Below the pieces are notes generated by a model. It did not search any database, was not told the origin of the DNA, and was given only the letters and a program-made list of their open reading frames with translations. A stretch of DNA of 39,014 nt, taken from contig NAOQ01000001.1 in assembly GCA_002751075.1 (NCBI GenBank), positions 421,195 through 460,208 on the forward strand. Direction: 5' to 3'. A program made the translations under genes and the position numbers. The stretch is from Ichthyophonus hoferi (Eukaryota > Opisthokonta > Ichthyosporea > Ichthyophonida > Ichthyophonidae). Every line of letters begins with the position of its first letter. Position 1 is the stretch's first letter. Of this stretch, positions 22,297 through 34,326 are shown in pieces.

Positions 22297-25200
22297 CTAA
22301 AACGGTTCGGGATCACACTGCACTTTCTTCCGACGACTTGTACACTGTCCGCCAGCATCATCCCAGCTTATGTTCAAGAATCTTTTCGGAACTTTCTTTT
22401 TAGATTTTTTTTTACCTTGTTCTTGTTTTTCTTCTCCGGAACCTGTACATGAACCATTGGACCCACTTTCTTGGTTACTCGGGCTCAGGTCAAAACCTTC
22501 ATTGTCTGCAGAACTGGAAAATCCTTTTTTTTTGTTATTTTTTTTTTTAGTCTCGTGTACAGTGAATTTATCATCGCTCGAGCTCTTCTTCATGCGCGAT
22601 GTATTCAATTTACTCGCATCCATTTCAGCAATATTTCCTCCGTTGTTGGATGGCTTTTGCCTTCCTGAACTAGCAAGTATGTTTGTTTCCGTTAATAATA
22701 CCTTAGTGTTTAAGTCTATTTCTATTTGAGTCAAATCATCCAAAGACTCAAGTACTACCATCTCTGGCTTGATTATGGGGATCATTCCATATACTCGTGT
22801 CAGGTTGGCCACTGAGGCATTCAACACCTGAGCTGGGCTTTTACGTTTAATTGCGGCTACCTTATCAGCAACCAATAGGACTTGAGATGGTAAGCCCATC
22901 GCCACTCGTGAGAGGGTAGCAACCACATCTGGATGGATACTACCAGGGGATCCACTTTCTAATAAGAGACGGTCAAGTGGCCAATCAAAAGTGAGCTCGC
23001 GCAACTGATCTTGTTTGGAAAATGCAACCGTACTTGTAATGCCTAGGTAAAGGTTGGGGTACTTCTCTCGGAGAGCTAGGATGGGACTGGGGGGACCTAT
23101 ATAGTTCTGGGAGGGGGAGGAGGGTGGTGGTGTTGTGGGTTAATTGTCATAACTGGTATATACCATCACTTTGTTTGACTTAATGGTTGTATGGTATAAT
23201 TCCTCAGATGCCCCTGCCATCTCTCTGCTTCATGTATTCTATTTCCACAGAAATCACTAATGTGTAATATACAGACATACTTCTTTTATCGTCATGTCTT
23301 AAAATTTAAAACCCTTGTGTATATCTCCTTTAGATTAATGACTCACAATAAAAACTATTCATGAGAAAGGCCACCACAAGGACATCAACAACTAAACAAA
23401 AATATGTCATTAAGTACACACGATCAATCAAATGGTATATAATATCTCGCGTTGCACAATTAAAAAAACTGCTGCAAAAACCTCACAAGGACATATACAT
23501 AGGTCAATATTTCAGCATGGATTAGAACCTAGTAAAGATTATAATCCCATCCCCACCCTACACACGGCCATATGAAAAGACAAATAACTTAGATGGATCA
23601 ACATGATTAGAGAGAACAGCAATCCATACTAAAACATAGCAAAACAAAAGCAAAACAATATGAAAAGTCAATTACCATCCAATGTACAGTATGTCCATAA
23701 GGAACATTATTCTCGATCGCCAATATCGTAGCCTCCAGGGACCCCTGACAAGCAGTTATAATAATATGTTTTCGATTTGTAACCGCTGCCCTTAACTGCT
23801 TCTCAAACACAGACTTTTGAGTATTCATCATCTGCTCTGAGCGGGCTATAGAGTAATCAAGGCCTATAGGTCCCCAGGCTACTGCCCTTGGAAGTTCTTG
23901 AAGACGAGTGATTATTGATTCCTCATATGTATCCGTGTATAGACCTGCATGACGTGGACTGCACCCAATAGCACCCCATATTCTCTGAATAGATGTATAA
24001 CTATCAGTGGCTATTCTTCAAGGTAGAGTAGGGAAAAGACACACAAAGAGGCTGTATGTGAGTGAATGGCGATAGAGCTAAATATATGATACTATTGTGA
24101 AGAGAAAGGTTTGTGCTTGAGCTTTTATCGGAATGTGTGGGGTAATTAGTGCGAGTGGGTTTATGTAGACAACATATAAGAGGTGTAATTGTGAAAATTA
24201 AAAACATAACCATCTCAAAGTATACGATGAACACACCAGCCCACCCTACTGCTTACACTGGTGTTCATAAGTGCTACCAAGTCTACGTTTACTTCTTCAG
24301 ACATCACAAAATCTGGGCTGTCAAAGGTACTCAGACAGCCTCCAAAGGACGGTGTCAGACGATCCATTAGAGAATTCCATTGGCTTACAACACCCTCCCC
24401 TAGTAGCCCGGACCTAGTGGGTGGAAATCATCGTAAAGGCATCATATTATTAATACTGTGTACCAAGATTATAATGAAATTAGGCATAATTCGTTAAAAA
24501 CAAAAGAGCTCATTTCTAGAGATAAATTTTGTTGCAAAGAGATAGGCTGAGTAGATAAACGTACAGTTCAATGAAAAATAATGAGAAATTAAATCAAACA
24601 ATTACATTGGTACATTTTAAAAAAACATGATATTAAGGATGTTGTAGTGGGGGTACACGTGGAAAGAGGAAAAGAAGAAGCGTGTCTATACAACTACATC
24701 CCTTTCTTTCATTAGATCATTATAATATTCAAAATATTGTTTCAGATGTACTCCTATATCAAGCATTGGCAAACAATACTATAGAGTATATAGTATATAT
24801 AGGAATACATTTCTTACTATCTTTGAGAATATATTATGTATTGATGCTTGACAATGGTGATAAATACTACAAAGTTCTTTATGGACAATACGGCATAGGA
24901 AAAGTGTACGTGTGTTTTTTTGTTAACCTATATAATATATATGTATATAAATGCAAGGGAGTGTGTGAAGTATATGTGTGTATGGGTGTTCGTGTTGGCA
25001 AATAGTATATGCATATGTGTTGAAGTTGATGGTGTATTATGTAATAAACTATAGGTAATAATCACGGTTTACCTGTCTACTCTCTCTCCCCCCTTTGCCC
25101 TACATTACAGCAATTTACAATAATCTCATTACATACTTATGCAACATATTCAGCAAGGTCGGTAGGTCGGCCATGGCATCCATATACGGTACTCCAATGT

Positions 25201-26204
25201 CATGGAAATGATAGGACATTACAGTGTCTATACAATCAGCCTCACTTAAACTGGTTGTTCTCGAGCGGCTTCCTCTCCCTCCCTTCGCTCCACCTCTTTT
25301 CTCATGCCCTGATTTGACCGACTGCCAAAAAATAATCCAGTGATTTAGCTTGAAGTAGCGCACTGGTCTTGTCTCCTATTCATACTATAAAGTGTTGTTC
25401 ACCAATCACTAGCCAAAGGACTACAATTATATATGGGTAGGAGTTGTATTATATTGCATATTTGTAGTAAATCGTGTCTAATAATACATCCATCATTGGC
25501 CTGTGTCTTCAGCAATAATTACTAAGCCACGTTATAAAATACATGATAGCATATGTGTAGTTAATCATATGCTATTCCTATATTATCATACTGGTTTAAT
25601 ATAAATGGATATAATATAACTTATTGATTTATGTTTATCGTGGTAAAAACAGAAGAACGTAAGGGGAAATAGAGTAAACAAGCATAATATATTAGCGTAT
25701 ATTAATGTAATATCCACTAGTAGATTGTACTAACCATTAATCTGTATACAAAATATTAAAGTCCTGTAATATTATAATATAATATTTACATCTAATATTC
25801 CTCCAAGTCAACGCTACACTGTGATAATATTGCTTCGCATAGGGATAAACTGTGTTAGAGAGACAGGCAAGAGTGAATATGCAACATAGCCTACACGAAT
25901 ATCAAATATAACATGACTTGCTTTGAATGCTTATATTGAAAACCGCGAAGGTGTATCCAAGGTCTTAAATAAAATAAGATAAAAAAGTGTAAGAAAAAAA
26001 AAAGCAAGAAAGAAAAAATACAAGTGTACATGCAAGTGTTTAAATCTATATAGCTGTATAGGTGCACATATGTACGCTTACCGGACATTGTGCTGAACTA
26101 TGTCCACTGGCGTTACATGAAAAACATCTGATGGCTTTTTTCTTCAAACAGTCTGCAGTTGCATGTGTATCTTTACCACACTTTTTACACGTAACCTCTG
26201 TCAT
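22297..26204 (-). CDS. Zinc-knuckle TatD-like protein (TATDN2-type domain, degenerate active site)
   Basis: Exons in order: 26204-26082 (acceptor possibly at 26209), 25321-25137, 24413-24257, 23984-23676, 23106-22297; 527 residues from Met 26204. Two perfect CX2CX4HX4C knuckles lie at Cys6-Cys19 and Cys27-Cys40, then a Gly/Arg-rich linker, then a TatD barrel (about 72-370) closest to animal TATDN2: IWGAIGCSPRHA, GPIGLDYS, VFEKQL, PLDRLLLESGSP, NASVANLTRVYG. The tail is Ser/Lys-rich with KKKNNKKK and KKKSKKK runs that could act in nuclear import. TatD enzymes are metal-dependent nucleases. Here His79-x-His81 and His256 remain, but the family Glu of GEIGLDY is Pro194, the His of IHCR is Thr232, and the Asp of ETDSP is Gly310. 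It is therefore probably a nucleic-acid-binding pseudoenzyme. Upstream exons may extend the N-terminus. Confidence 0.88.
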
Positions 26205-26795
26205 GATGCCTGATACGATAACGCCACAACTACAATGTAGTGTATAGAAGGTAAGAAGAAGCTAATAGCGATGCAAGAGCAGAGCCAGAACGAGAGCGTG
26301 AAGCATCCTAGCGACTTGGTGACTTGATATAGTTTATTAAAAAATAAAGGTATAGTGCAGCAGGTTCAACCGGAGACTTCCGGCAGGGTAAGGGGAATAA
26401 TAGAAATAGGAAGTAAAAGAACCGTTCACAAGAACAGAACTATGGGGTACAGGTGTGATAGTATATTCAATATACACAATAAACAGAAAAAATAATAAAT
26501 AACAATTGAAAATCAAATATAAAAAAAGCACTTAAAATACGCTTTAATTCTTTCAAATAGTATAAAACACAGCATATACGGGCACAAATTAATATATGTT
26601 ATGAGATTACGAAGTACAGGATGCCAAAGCTATAAGTAGTAGGCCGACCGAGACACGGAAAATTTTGAGAACAATGCCAATTATCCGTATGTTTTTGTGG
26701 TTAACTTAACCAATAATGATATGAGCCACGCATAACAATGGGATTAAAACAATCGTATACGAGAAGAGATTATATTGGTGGGAACTAGATCTAAC

Positions 26796-26944
26796 CTGAA
26801 TCGACGAATCGGCTGCGATGGAGTAACTCGTCAAGTTCAATCTTTTTCACTTGTATGAGGCAAATTTCCTGAACTGTAGTCGGTCGGCTGTCGGTCGTCG
26901 TTATGTTTCCTCTTTTTAAGTTTTCTCGTATTTGGTCATAGTCT
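26796..26944 (-). CDS. Probable upstream coding exon of the zinc-knuckle TatD gene
   Basis: The reverse strand is open for 49 codons with clear protein-like composition (DYDQIRENLKRG, VQEICLIQVKKIELDELL, HRSRFVDS), starting after an acceptor at 26945 and ending in a GTTAGA donor at 26795, phase 1. An acceptor TATCAG just before the TatD-gene Met, with exon start 26209, fits this phase and gives ...RFVDSG-IMTEVTC, leading straight into the first zinc knuckle. The implied intron is 586 bp, like its neighbours. The exon has no Met, so it would need a further 5' exon. Confidence 0.5.
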
Positions 26945-27300
26945 CTTTAAAGAAAGCTGGATATTTTTATTTTTTTGGATTTAGCGCCTGCTGATTAGAT
27001 TTGGATTATTTGGTTTTTGTTGAAAATGGTTAGAAGTTTGTTCCTGTGACCTCTATCCAATAATCAGTGAGGAAATACCGAATTCAGTCATATGTCTCTC
27101 TTAGGGTCTTTCGAGAGGCTCGCCGAAAGAACATTTATTTAGTAGGCCATTTCAGATCGAATGTTTTGGGTTCTAGATAACTCATTGCTTAGTCATCTTG
27201 ACTAAGCCAAGTCCTGCTGACTTGTTTAATAATAAAAATATATTTTATCATATCTGTACTCCGTGTATGCAAATAGATAACATTAAAAAGCCATTGATAC

Positions 27301-27371
27301 GATATTCCTCCTTCTTCTAAATGAATATGGGTCACAGGAACACTTCTGCCTCTAGTTATTATTCCGAACAT
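27301..27371 (-). CDS. Possible first exon (MFGIITRGRSV...)
   Basis: Reverse-strand ATG at 27371 opens 23 codons (MFGIITRGRSVPVTHIHLEE) ending at a GTATCA donor in phase 2, the phase required by the exon starting at 26944. The beginning also recalls the MFG-x-x-x-x-GR start of Hikeshi/OPI10 proteins, but no other Hikeshi exon is found nearby. Either reading is tentative. Confidence 0.25.
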
Positions 27372-27550
27372 ATTATTTGTATGTAGCAATAATCTATAGT
27401 AGTATATAATATTGTAGTGTATGTTTACCTATATAAAATCTGCGGGGATTTAGATTTTTTTTTCTCTAGGGAGTTGTTTCCGGCTGGCTAACCTAGTGGT
27501 TGGTGTTTTCTAATCGTTTGCATGTTTAGAACCATAAGGAATACTAGCAC

Positions 27551-27618
27551 GATTATCACATGATGTGATCAGTAGTTGTAATAAATAACGTGATCACTTG
27601 TGATCGTGACTACTGATC
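27551..27618. repeat. Cluster of TGATCA palindromes in an 11-bp inverted repeat
   Basis: TGATCAGTAGT pairs with ACTACTGATCA about 30 bp downstream. CACATGATGTG and GATCACTTGTGATC lie within and beside it. Could fold as a cruciform or bind a dimeric factor. Confidence 0.5.
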
Positions 27619-27864
27619 AAGAAATTGTCCTTAACAGATTAATTACATAGTGAATCGCTACCTAAATAATAACAGTCAGTCCTATGCCCTTTAGTTTCGA
27701 GTGTTTGGTTTGTAGGATACATGCTGAAAATGATATTGTTATTTTAGCCCCTAAAAAAATGCACACTTTAAATCGCTGATTAAATTAAATAACGTAATAT
27801 CCCCTGTTAACCACTTCAACTATCCCTTGACTAGCCAAATTTGGTTATCACCTTAAAGGATACA

Positions 27865-28063
27865 CCAATGATCAATTGCTGTAGAGATCATGAAATAAAA
27901 ATCCAATCACGAGATCCACTTGGGTGATTGGACAGCGGGTACACGTGCATAACGTGTAGGTTTTGCACCCAATAGTTGGTTGCTGTTTAATGAAATTTCC
28001 AATGACAGCTCACATATCCGAAAACACACCAATAGATTACAGAAACTAATTTATACTACCAAT
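27865..28063. promoter_or_regulatory. Array of seven CCAAT boxes, four phased at exactly 30 bp
   Basis: CCAAT begins at 27865, 27903, 27969, 27999, 28029 and 28059 on the forward strand, with ATTGG at 27927. The last four are exactly 30 bp apart, although the intervening sequence is not repeated. CCAAT pairs spaced about 30-35 bp are a known mark of NF-Y-controlled promoters. The array lies between the reverse-strand TatD-type gene and forward-strand TRM10, so it could serve either or both. Confidence 0.6.
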
Positions 28064-28277
28064 GAGATAATGAAATCTGAATCATAGAGCCAGTCCATAC
28101 ATATCTCCGCCAGTGGGGAGGTCTTGACTCTGTTGTCTTGCATTGTCCTGTCCTGTGTACCTGTTGTTGTTTTTGAGGGTATGTTTACTGGTTATGTTTA
28201 TTTATGCATAAGGTGTTAAATTATCTGTTTACCCCTGTATTTCTCGTTTTCTCATATTGGTGTATTAATATCATATA

Positions 28278-28541
28278 TGTAAAGCCTGCTTGTCTACTAC
28301 TCCTCGATTCTTTCAAAGAAGAACATGATATTCTGGAGGGAGTGGGGATTTATCTTTATTATCCAAGAGGCTAATATTGTCGTTTCCCAGCAAGGGCTAC
28401 AGTTATTGTTAAAGGATATCTACATGAGAAATTTGAGTTCAACGGAGAGCTTATATTATTTAGAATCCACTTTGGCGTTTACGTATTTGTTGTTTTTGAA
28501 ATATAGATAGAAATAACAAGAAAGGGCTAAGAGAAAAAGCT
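28278..28541. repeat. Left flank duplicate of the second assembly gap
   Basis: 264 bp identical to 28630-28893. Contains a 61-codon open frame (MIFWREWGF...) whose apparent duplication is an effect of the repeat. Confidence 0.97.
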
Positions 28542-28629
28542 NNNNNNNNNNNNNNNNNNNNNNNNNNNNNNNNNNNNNNNNNNNNNNNNNNNNNNNNNNN
28601 NNNNNNNNNNNNNNNNNNNNNNNNNNNNN
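28542..28629. other. Assembly gap (88 N)
   Basis: Unsequenced; bounded by identical 264-bp copies. Confidence 0.99.
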
Positions 28630-28893
28630 TGTAAAGCCTGCTTGTCTACTACTCCTCGATTCTTTCAAAGAAGAACATGATATTCTGGAGGGAGTGGGGA
28701 TTTATCTTTATTATCCAAGAGGCTAATATTGTCGTTTCCCAGCAAGGGCTACAGTTATTGTTAAAGGATATCTACATGAGAAATTTGAGTTCAACGGAGA
28801 GCTTATATTATTTAGAATCCACTTTGGCGTTTACGTATTTGTTGTTTTTGAAATATAGATAGAAATAACAAGAAAGGGCTAAGAGAAAAAGCT
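28630..28893. repeat. Right flank duplicate of the second assembly gap
   Basis: Identical to 28278-28541 by eye. Offset between copies is 352 bp. Confidence 0.97.
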
Positions 28894-29215
28894 TCTTTGC
28901 ATATATATAATAATAACTATGGATACTGCGATAGATGCAGGAAAAAGGAGTGAAAACATGTGCAGATAAATTTGTTATTTATCGACACAAGACTGAGTGG
29001 AAGGGAACATTGAAAGAAAGAGAGAAAGAACTATCGATATATCCAACATCCAGCAGATATACCTCTTATCTTTACATATCGTCACATGTATTTGCTTTGT
29101 CTATGTTGCAATACCATGTATGGAGGCAACCAGCAGTTTCTCATTAAAATATTATGCAATTCCCCTTGCAGGATTATATATCAGGGATACTACGTTTGAC
29201 TCTACACCAACCAAG

Positions 29216-32032
29216 ATGGAAAATACACCGATGGATATACAACAACCCGAAGATGTGGATGAGGGTCAGACCGAACTCTGTGAATCTTTCGCAGATTATA
29301 AAGAGCCCTTTCTCATTTATTTTCCACTCTCTAAGCCTAGATTGAGAAAGGAAGCCAAGAGAACAAATCAGCAGCTGAGAGCGAAAGTCAGACAGCAGCA
29401 AAACAAAGAGGACAAAGATAACCTCCAGGTCTCCGAGACAAGGTGAACTGGATTTTTCTACATGTATTTTGGATCTATAATAGATATCCATGTATGGACA
29501 TTAACCTGAATATATATACCTTGGTGTGGTTGTGAGCTGAGGTATAATATTAGATATAATTATATACATATACATATGTGTGTATGTACGGGTATATATG
29601 GAAGTTACACAGTGATGGTGGCTGTGAAGCTCTTTCTAAATGGTGTGTAGTGTTCATCTGTGCTTTTAGTGGGCCGTATGTAAATGGTAATGCTGTAACT
29701 ATGCCTTGTTATGTGACCATATATATATCCGTTTTAGCTCTCTTATGTCTTGGTTTTGGTTTTGATTTGATTTGGCTTGATGAAGACTCATTGACCTAAG
29801 CACAGTCGCTCTTAACTGACTGCCATACATTTATTCCATAAGTGAGGACACATGTGATGACCCATCATCCAATGCAGATTCAGCTTACGGTACAGACCTA
29901 GATGGTGGGCATTGATTTTTTGTTTGTAGTAATGTATTTAGCTGTAAAGTATTAGTGGCGGTAGTGGCTGTGTGTATATTGGGTTATGAATGTGACTCTG
30001 TATTAGTGGTGGTATATAAGGTTTTTTTAACTGTAATAGTTGATATCAGCTAATCAATCGGAAAGAATGATGCGAGTTATGACAATTTATTAGTATATAC
30101 ACCATATAAAATAGTTCATGTCTGCTTAAAGAACATGTGAAGCCTTGTCTCGTATAAATGCACATACATTTTTTCTTATGATACTGCCTACATATGCACA
30201 AAAATATACAACCATACTATAAACATGCGTGAGTTCAGTGAGAAGAAGGCGGCTAATCTGATATTGTGATCGGATTGATTTATTACATTAAAACAATATA
30301 GAAACAGGCACTCCAACGACTATATGCACTCTCACCTTTCTTTCCCAATCTAAAAATCCACACATGTATTTGACACACCCCAACTATATCAATCTTTGCA
30401 GCCAATGCAACTGGAGAGGACGGCCCTCCTGCTCCCAAAATAAAACGCCACCATGGTAGAAAGGAAAGAAGATTACGAACGAAGCTTGTGTTTGATCGCG
30501 AGGACGTGGTGCGAGTCTGTCTGGATCTTTCGTTTGAAGGCACCATGTATCCGGGTGAAGTCAACAGCTTGGCTAGACAGGTATGATATACATTTATCCT
30601 CTGTCTCATTATTTCCATTTTTTTCTACATTTCGTATTGTCGTGTCTTCTGTGCCCGACTTAGCCGTTTTTCTGGCAGCCACCGTCATCACTGCCTATTA
30701 ATAAATCATCATTTGTGTCTTTATAATGACCAATTCCGTTGTTTTGCGTTTTCTTTCATCATCTACATATACACATACATATACCCATCCGCCAGTTCAT
30801 TCATTTATTTACTCATGCCTCTCTGCATATCGTACCTAGCACTACCCTTCTATGCATTCTCATGCAACCTATCTCATGCCCTCCTACTCATATATATATA
30901 CATGTCCTTTTCCCATACAGGTACGCGCCATCTATGGCTCCAATGTTCGGAATCCCAACCCCGTTAGACTGTATATCTCAGGCTTGGGTGGTGCAACAGA
31001 GGAACAGCTCGCCTTGCAGACAGGATTCTATGACTGGGCGGTGAGTCATCTCTTGTACTATTTGCTTTGATTGCGTATGTGATATATTATTTTATCTTGA
31101 TCATGCCGGAAGCCACATAGAGGCCAAACCTAATCCCTTTGATGCTATCTTTTTCAAATATATATGCATAGGTATAGCTATAATGATAGGTTTAGTATAT
31201 GTACATGTATATATATGTATATGCTTATGTATATACACATATGCACATATGTAAGACTGACCGTAGGATTGTATCTGACAGGCCAAAATTGAAAAGCGGC
31301 AATACCACGAGATATTTGATCCCAAGGATGTGATCTATCTCACCCCTGACTCACCCAATGAACTAACCACCATCGACCATAGCAAGGTTTATATTATTGG
31401 AGGTATGTACTCTAGTATCTTGGTTTTCCCCACGTATACCCACTCTCCCATTCTCCTCATAGGCTATATATATATTCTCTTGGTATTGACCTCCTTGTCA
31501 TAAATATCCCATACCTATATATTGATCGGCCTGGATACCTGATGCCATCCCCTATCCACTTCCAAGTGTAAGTGTGCATTATTGTAAACTATGTATAATC
31601 CTTTGAATATTTATGAACAGGTTTGCAAAAGAAGGATAATATGAGTGTATGCAATCAAAATATATTCCATATACACTAATAGTACAGTAGCTCGAACTAT
31701 TGTTCATTATGTAACATTGTATACAACCCCTAGGAATCGTGGATAGGTCACGTGCCCACAAGATAACCATTACTGAAGCCGAACAACGAGGCATCCAGAC
31801 TGCCTGCCTCCCGCTCAAGAGCAACTTTTCTGTGCTTCCAGCTCGCTTGATCCTGAGCTTGTTTTCCGTGTTTGAGATGGTATTGTCAGTAAGTCATGGC
31901 GATGACTGGCCTACGGCTATTAGTCGGGCTGTGCCCCAGCGCTATTTTATTGATACCGGCTTGCAAGGGCTAATGGCTTCAGAGGCAGCCAAAGCGGCGG
32001 AAGAGAATGAAGAGAATGATGATATGATATGA
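29216..32032 (+). CDS. TRM10: tRNA (guanine/adenine-N1-)-methyltransferase, position 9, TRM10 family
   Basis: Six exons: 29216-29442, 29843-29889, 30402-30580, 30921-31040, 31282-31402, 31734-32032; 330 residues, all phases consistent. TRM10 enzymes transfer methyl from SAM to N1 of purine 9 in tRNA through a SPOUT knot. Residues about 40-75 form the usual basic Lys/Arg/Gln-rich arm. Residues 119-329 give the catalytic domain: VCLDLSFEGTMYPGEVNSLA, VRAIYGSN, LYISGLGG, YHEIFDPKDVIYLTPDSPNE, KVYIIGGIVDRSR with the conserved Asp near 235, AEQRGIQTACLP, SVFEMVL and GDDWPTAISRAVPQR. The C-terminus is Ala/Glu-rich and acidic. A strong acceptor at 29170-29171 (CCCCTTGCAG) shows there is an upstream exon. 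The frame stays open before Met 29216, so the N-terminus could be longer; 29216 is chosen as the first Met within that exon. Confidence 0.93.
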
Positions 32033-34224
32033 AGAGACCTCATGTATGAAAGAAATATTATTCTATCCCCAGTGAGGGATAAGGTGTTTTGTACATTGGA
32101 ATGCTCTATCACCCGTCGTTTAAATAATCGTAGTATCGTCAATTATATTAATTATGGAATTAATGGGCCCTACATCTTGCCCAGCATTACAGTCATGTAT
32201 GTCAGTAATCGCATATTATATGAGCTTATAATTCCACACGGATGCACATTAGCACAGTCCTGTGGAAACTATAGCCGCATGACAAATTTACTGGCCAGAT
32301 AAGATAGGTTGGGTGATGCGGCATAGGAATTTAGTCATATGCGAAATATTAGTATGAAGTGATGCCAGACATAATAATATTATCCGGTTAGTTATAGTGG
32401 AAGGTAAGGAAATTGGGTTTGATATAGAATTATGCCAGTGTGAATATAATAGCTTTTTATGATTAAAGGAAGAGCGAAAGAAGTAGAAAAAAGATCTCAA
32501 TCATGTACAATGGGGAACGTGGGCAACAGCACATAACAATATTTATCTCTAGTCATACACTTGATAGATAGATCACACTTAGAAACGTCAGTATGTATTG
32601 GCAGGTTAGTGCTTTTGCAGTGTCACTAACTTAGTAAGAAAACGTTTTTCAAAAGTAAATATCCAGGTAAATCCTGTTGCCTTATTAAAACTGTGTTTTT
32701 TTACAAGGTAAAATGAAAAATAAACAAAGTTTAAAATGCAATAAATTCTATGATGTTAATACCTAAATAGTGGTGGGTAAGAAGGTAACTATTGTAATTG
32801 GCTCTGACTGATTCCATACAGATTGGATGTAGCTAGCAGATTTCAGTATCATAAAGTTTAAAATTGAGAGGCAGACAAATATTTATGATAAAATCTTTAG
32901 ACTCTTGAGGTGTCCTGGTCCTTGTGTGGTATAATTACCTAAGTTCTCTCGTTTTTTATTCAAAATTTTCCAATTGGCTACGCTTTTGTGTTGCCCAAGT
33001 CTAGTCATTAAAGTAATTAATTAGAAACTGGCATTCACTAGTAAGGGTGATATACATTTGAGTTGAAATCTCTGAATTTTTAATATATATAAGGGATAAA
33101 ATAAAATTTAAATTACAATAATTAGATGCTTTCCGTATGCATAAAAGCTTACCAATTATTTTAACACTGCTCAGAAGTAGGCTTACATGCAATACTAAGA
33201 CCTGATGGTAGTATTGAATTGACCGCGTATTGTTTTTCGTTATGTAAATTTTTTCATGGTTTGTATTACACTACTGGCCCCTCAGGCAGCCTTAAATACG
33301 AGGCTGTTTTACTAAAATACTGTGATAGACATTCTCTATTAACTATATCAACTGTAGCTATGTCATGTGTCATATTATAACACGTAAAACAACTATAGAG
33401 TTCCTGAACAGCCAACTTATTGCCATTATTCTACTAGAACATTTCCTGCAGTTAATGTCATTCTTTTGAAATTGCATTAAAGTATCATCTCATTGGATAG
33501 CAACGCACTAATACATTTCACTCTTTTTGATAGGATAGCTTAATATGATTGGCTACTTTCCTAGGGTAGCACGATGCGTCATAATTGGGTCATAGATTCT
33601 ACAGAATTGTGGTTGGAGAAGTGATTGATGTAATGCACATTATATATTGATAAACCTTAGCAATCACTCTTAATGAAATAACGCGAAGAAAAATTTCTAT
33701 ACAGCAGGTCTGATATTATAGCCATGTATGTATATATATATATATATATGGCCAATGTCTTTTCTAATATTTTGTTTACCAAAAGCACAATTGTTATACT
33801 ATGCTTTCAGTTCTTGATATTTAACAGCGTAAAACATAAACACTATCTATACTTGCAGTTAATATATTACCATATTATACTACGTCAATCTTTGTACATT
33901 TTTAAAATCTATGGGATTTAGGGCAACTATTATAATATTTCAATAAATATCTAGGTAGACATACATACCTCCACTGAATATTAGTCAACTAATAACACTT
34001 ACCACATTATTATGATTCTCAATTCTTGGCACTAAAACATTATTGAAAATGGCGACTCAAAACTACCTGATCAGTGAGTGAGTCAGAACAATTATTAAGT
34101 ACAGTATATTAAATAGTTATATATATATATATAACTATTAAAAAAAATAGTATAGTACTCTGTTCTAACTAACGGACCACCATATGAACCCTTTTCTGTC
34201 TTCACTTAGTAACATGAAAAACTA
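32033..34224. other. Intergenic, nothing recognised
   Basis: AT-rich and mostly without open frames beyond chance length. CCAAT-type pentamers cluster at about 33491-33585. (AT)n run near 33728-33749. Confidence 0.5.
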
Positions 34225-34326
34225 TTAAAAAACTACTGAGAAATGTTTACCATGTGCATGCAGTTGTCTTTGAAGGGCGGCGAGAGTAGTATCAGTTGGT
34301 GTTTGGTAGAATAAGCAAACAAGCAT
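34225..34326 (-). pseudogene. Decayed or orphan copy of the last exon at 37900-37977
   Basis: Reverse-strand block at 34261-34307 closely matches 37912-37957. Both read P-x-D-x-(T/S)-LAALQRQL. Here no AG acceptor precedes the block, and a GTAAAC donor-like sequence follows instead of a stop. The frame opens at an ATG (MLVCLFYQTPTDTTLAAL) and runs 33 codons. It may be a pseudo-exon from a tandem gene duplication, or the first exon of a diverged paralogue. Confidence 0.45.

Noticed and set aside
22370-22729. Forward frames rich in Phe and Ser opposite the TatD gene tail
   Set aside because: Antisense shadows of the Lys- and Glu-rich C-terminal region.
26270-26320. Short reverse-strand frame MLHALVLALLLHRY as a uORF or signal peptide of the TatD gene
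   Set aside because: It ends at a stop before the knuckles and would be intronic if the 26796-26944 exon is joined to 26209.
27189-27389. Hikeshi/OPI10 gene starting MFGIITRGR
   Set aside because: Only the first nine or so residues resemble the family; the conserved body is not found downstream.
28325-28862. Two identical 61-residue proteins (MIFWREWGF...)
   Set aside because: They are the same frame in the identical flanks of an assembly gap, with no family support.
29578-29799. 73-codon forward frame in TRM10 intron 1
   Set aside because: Lies wholly within an intron that joins in phase at 29442/29843.
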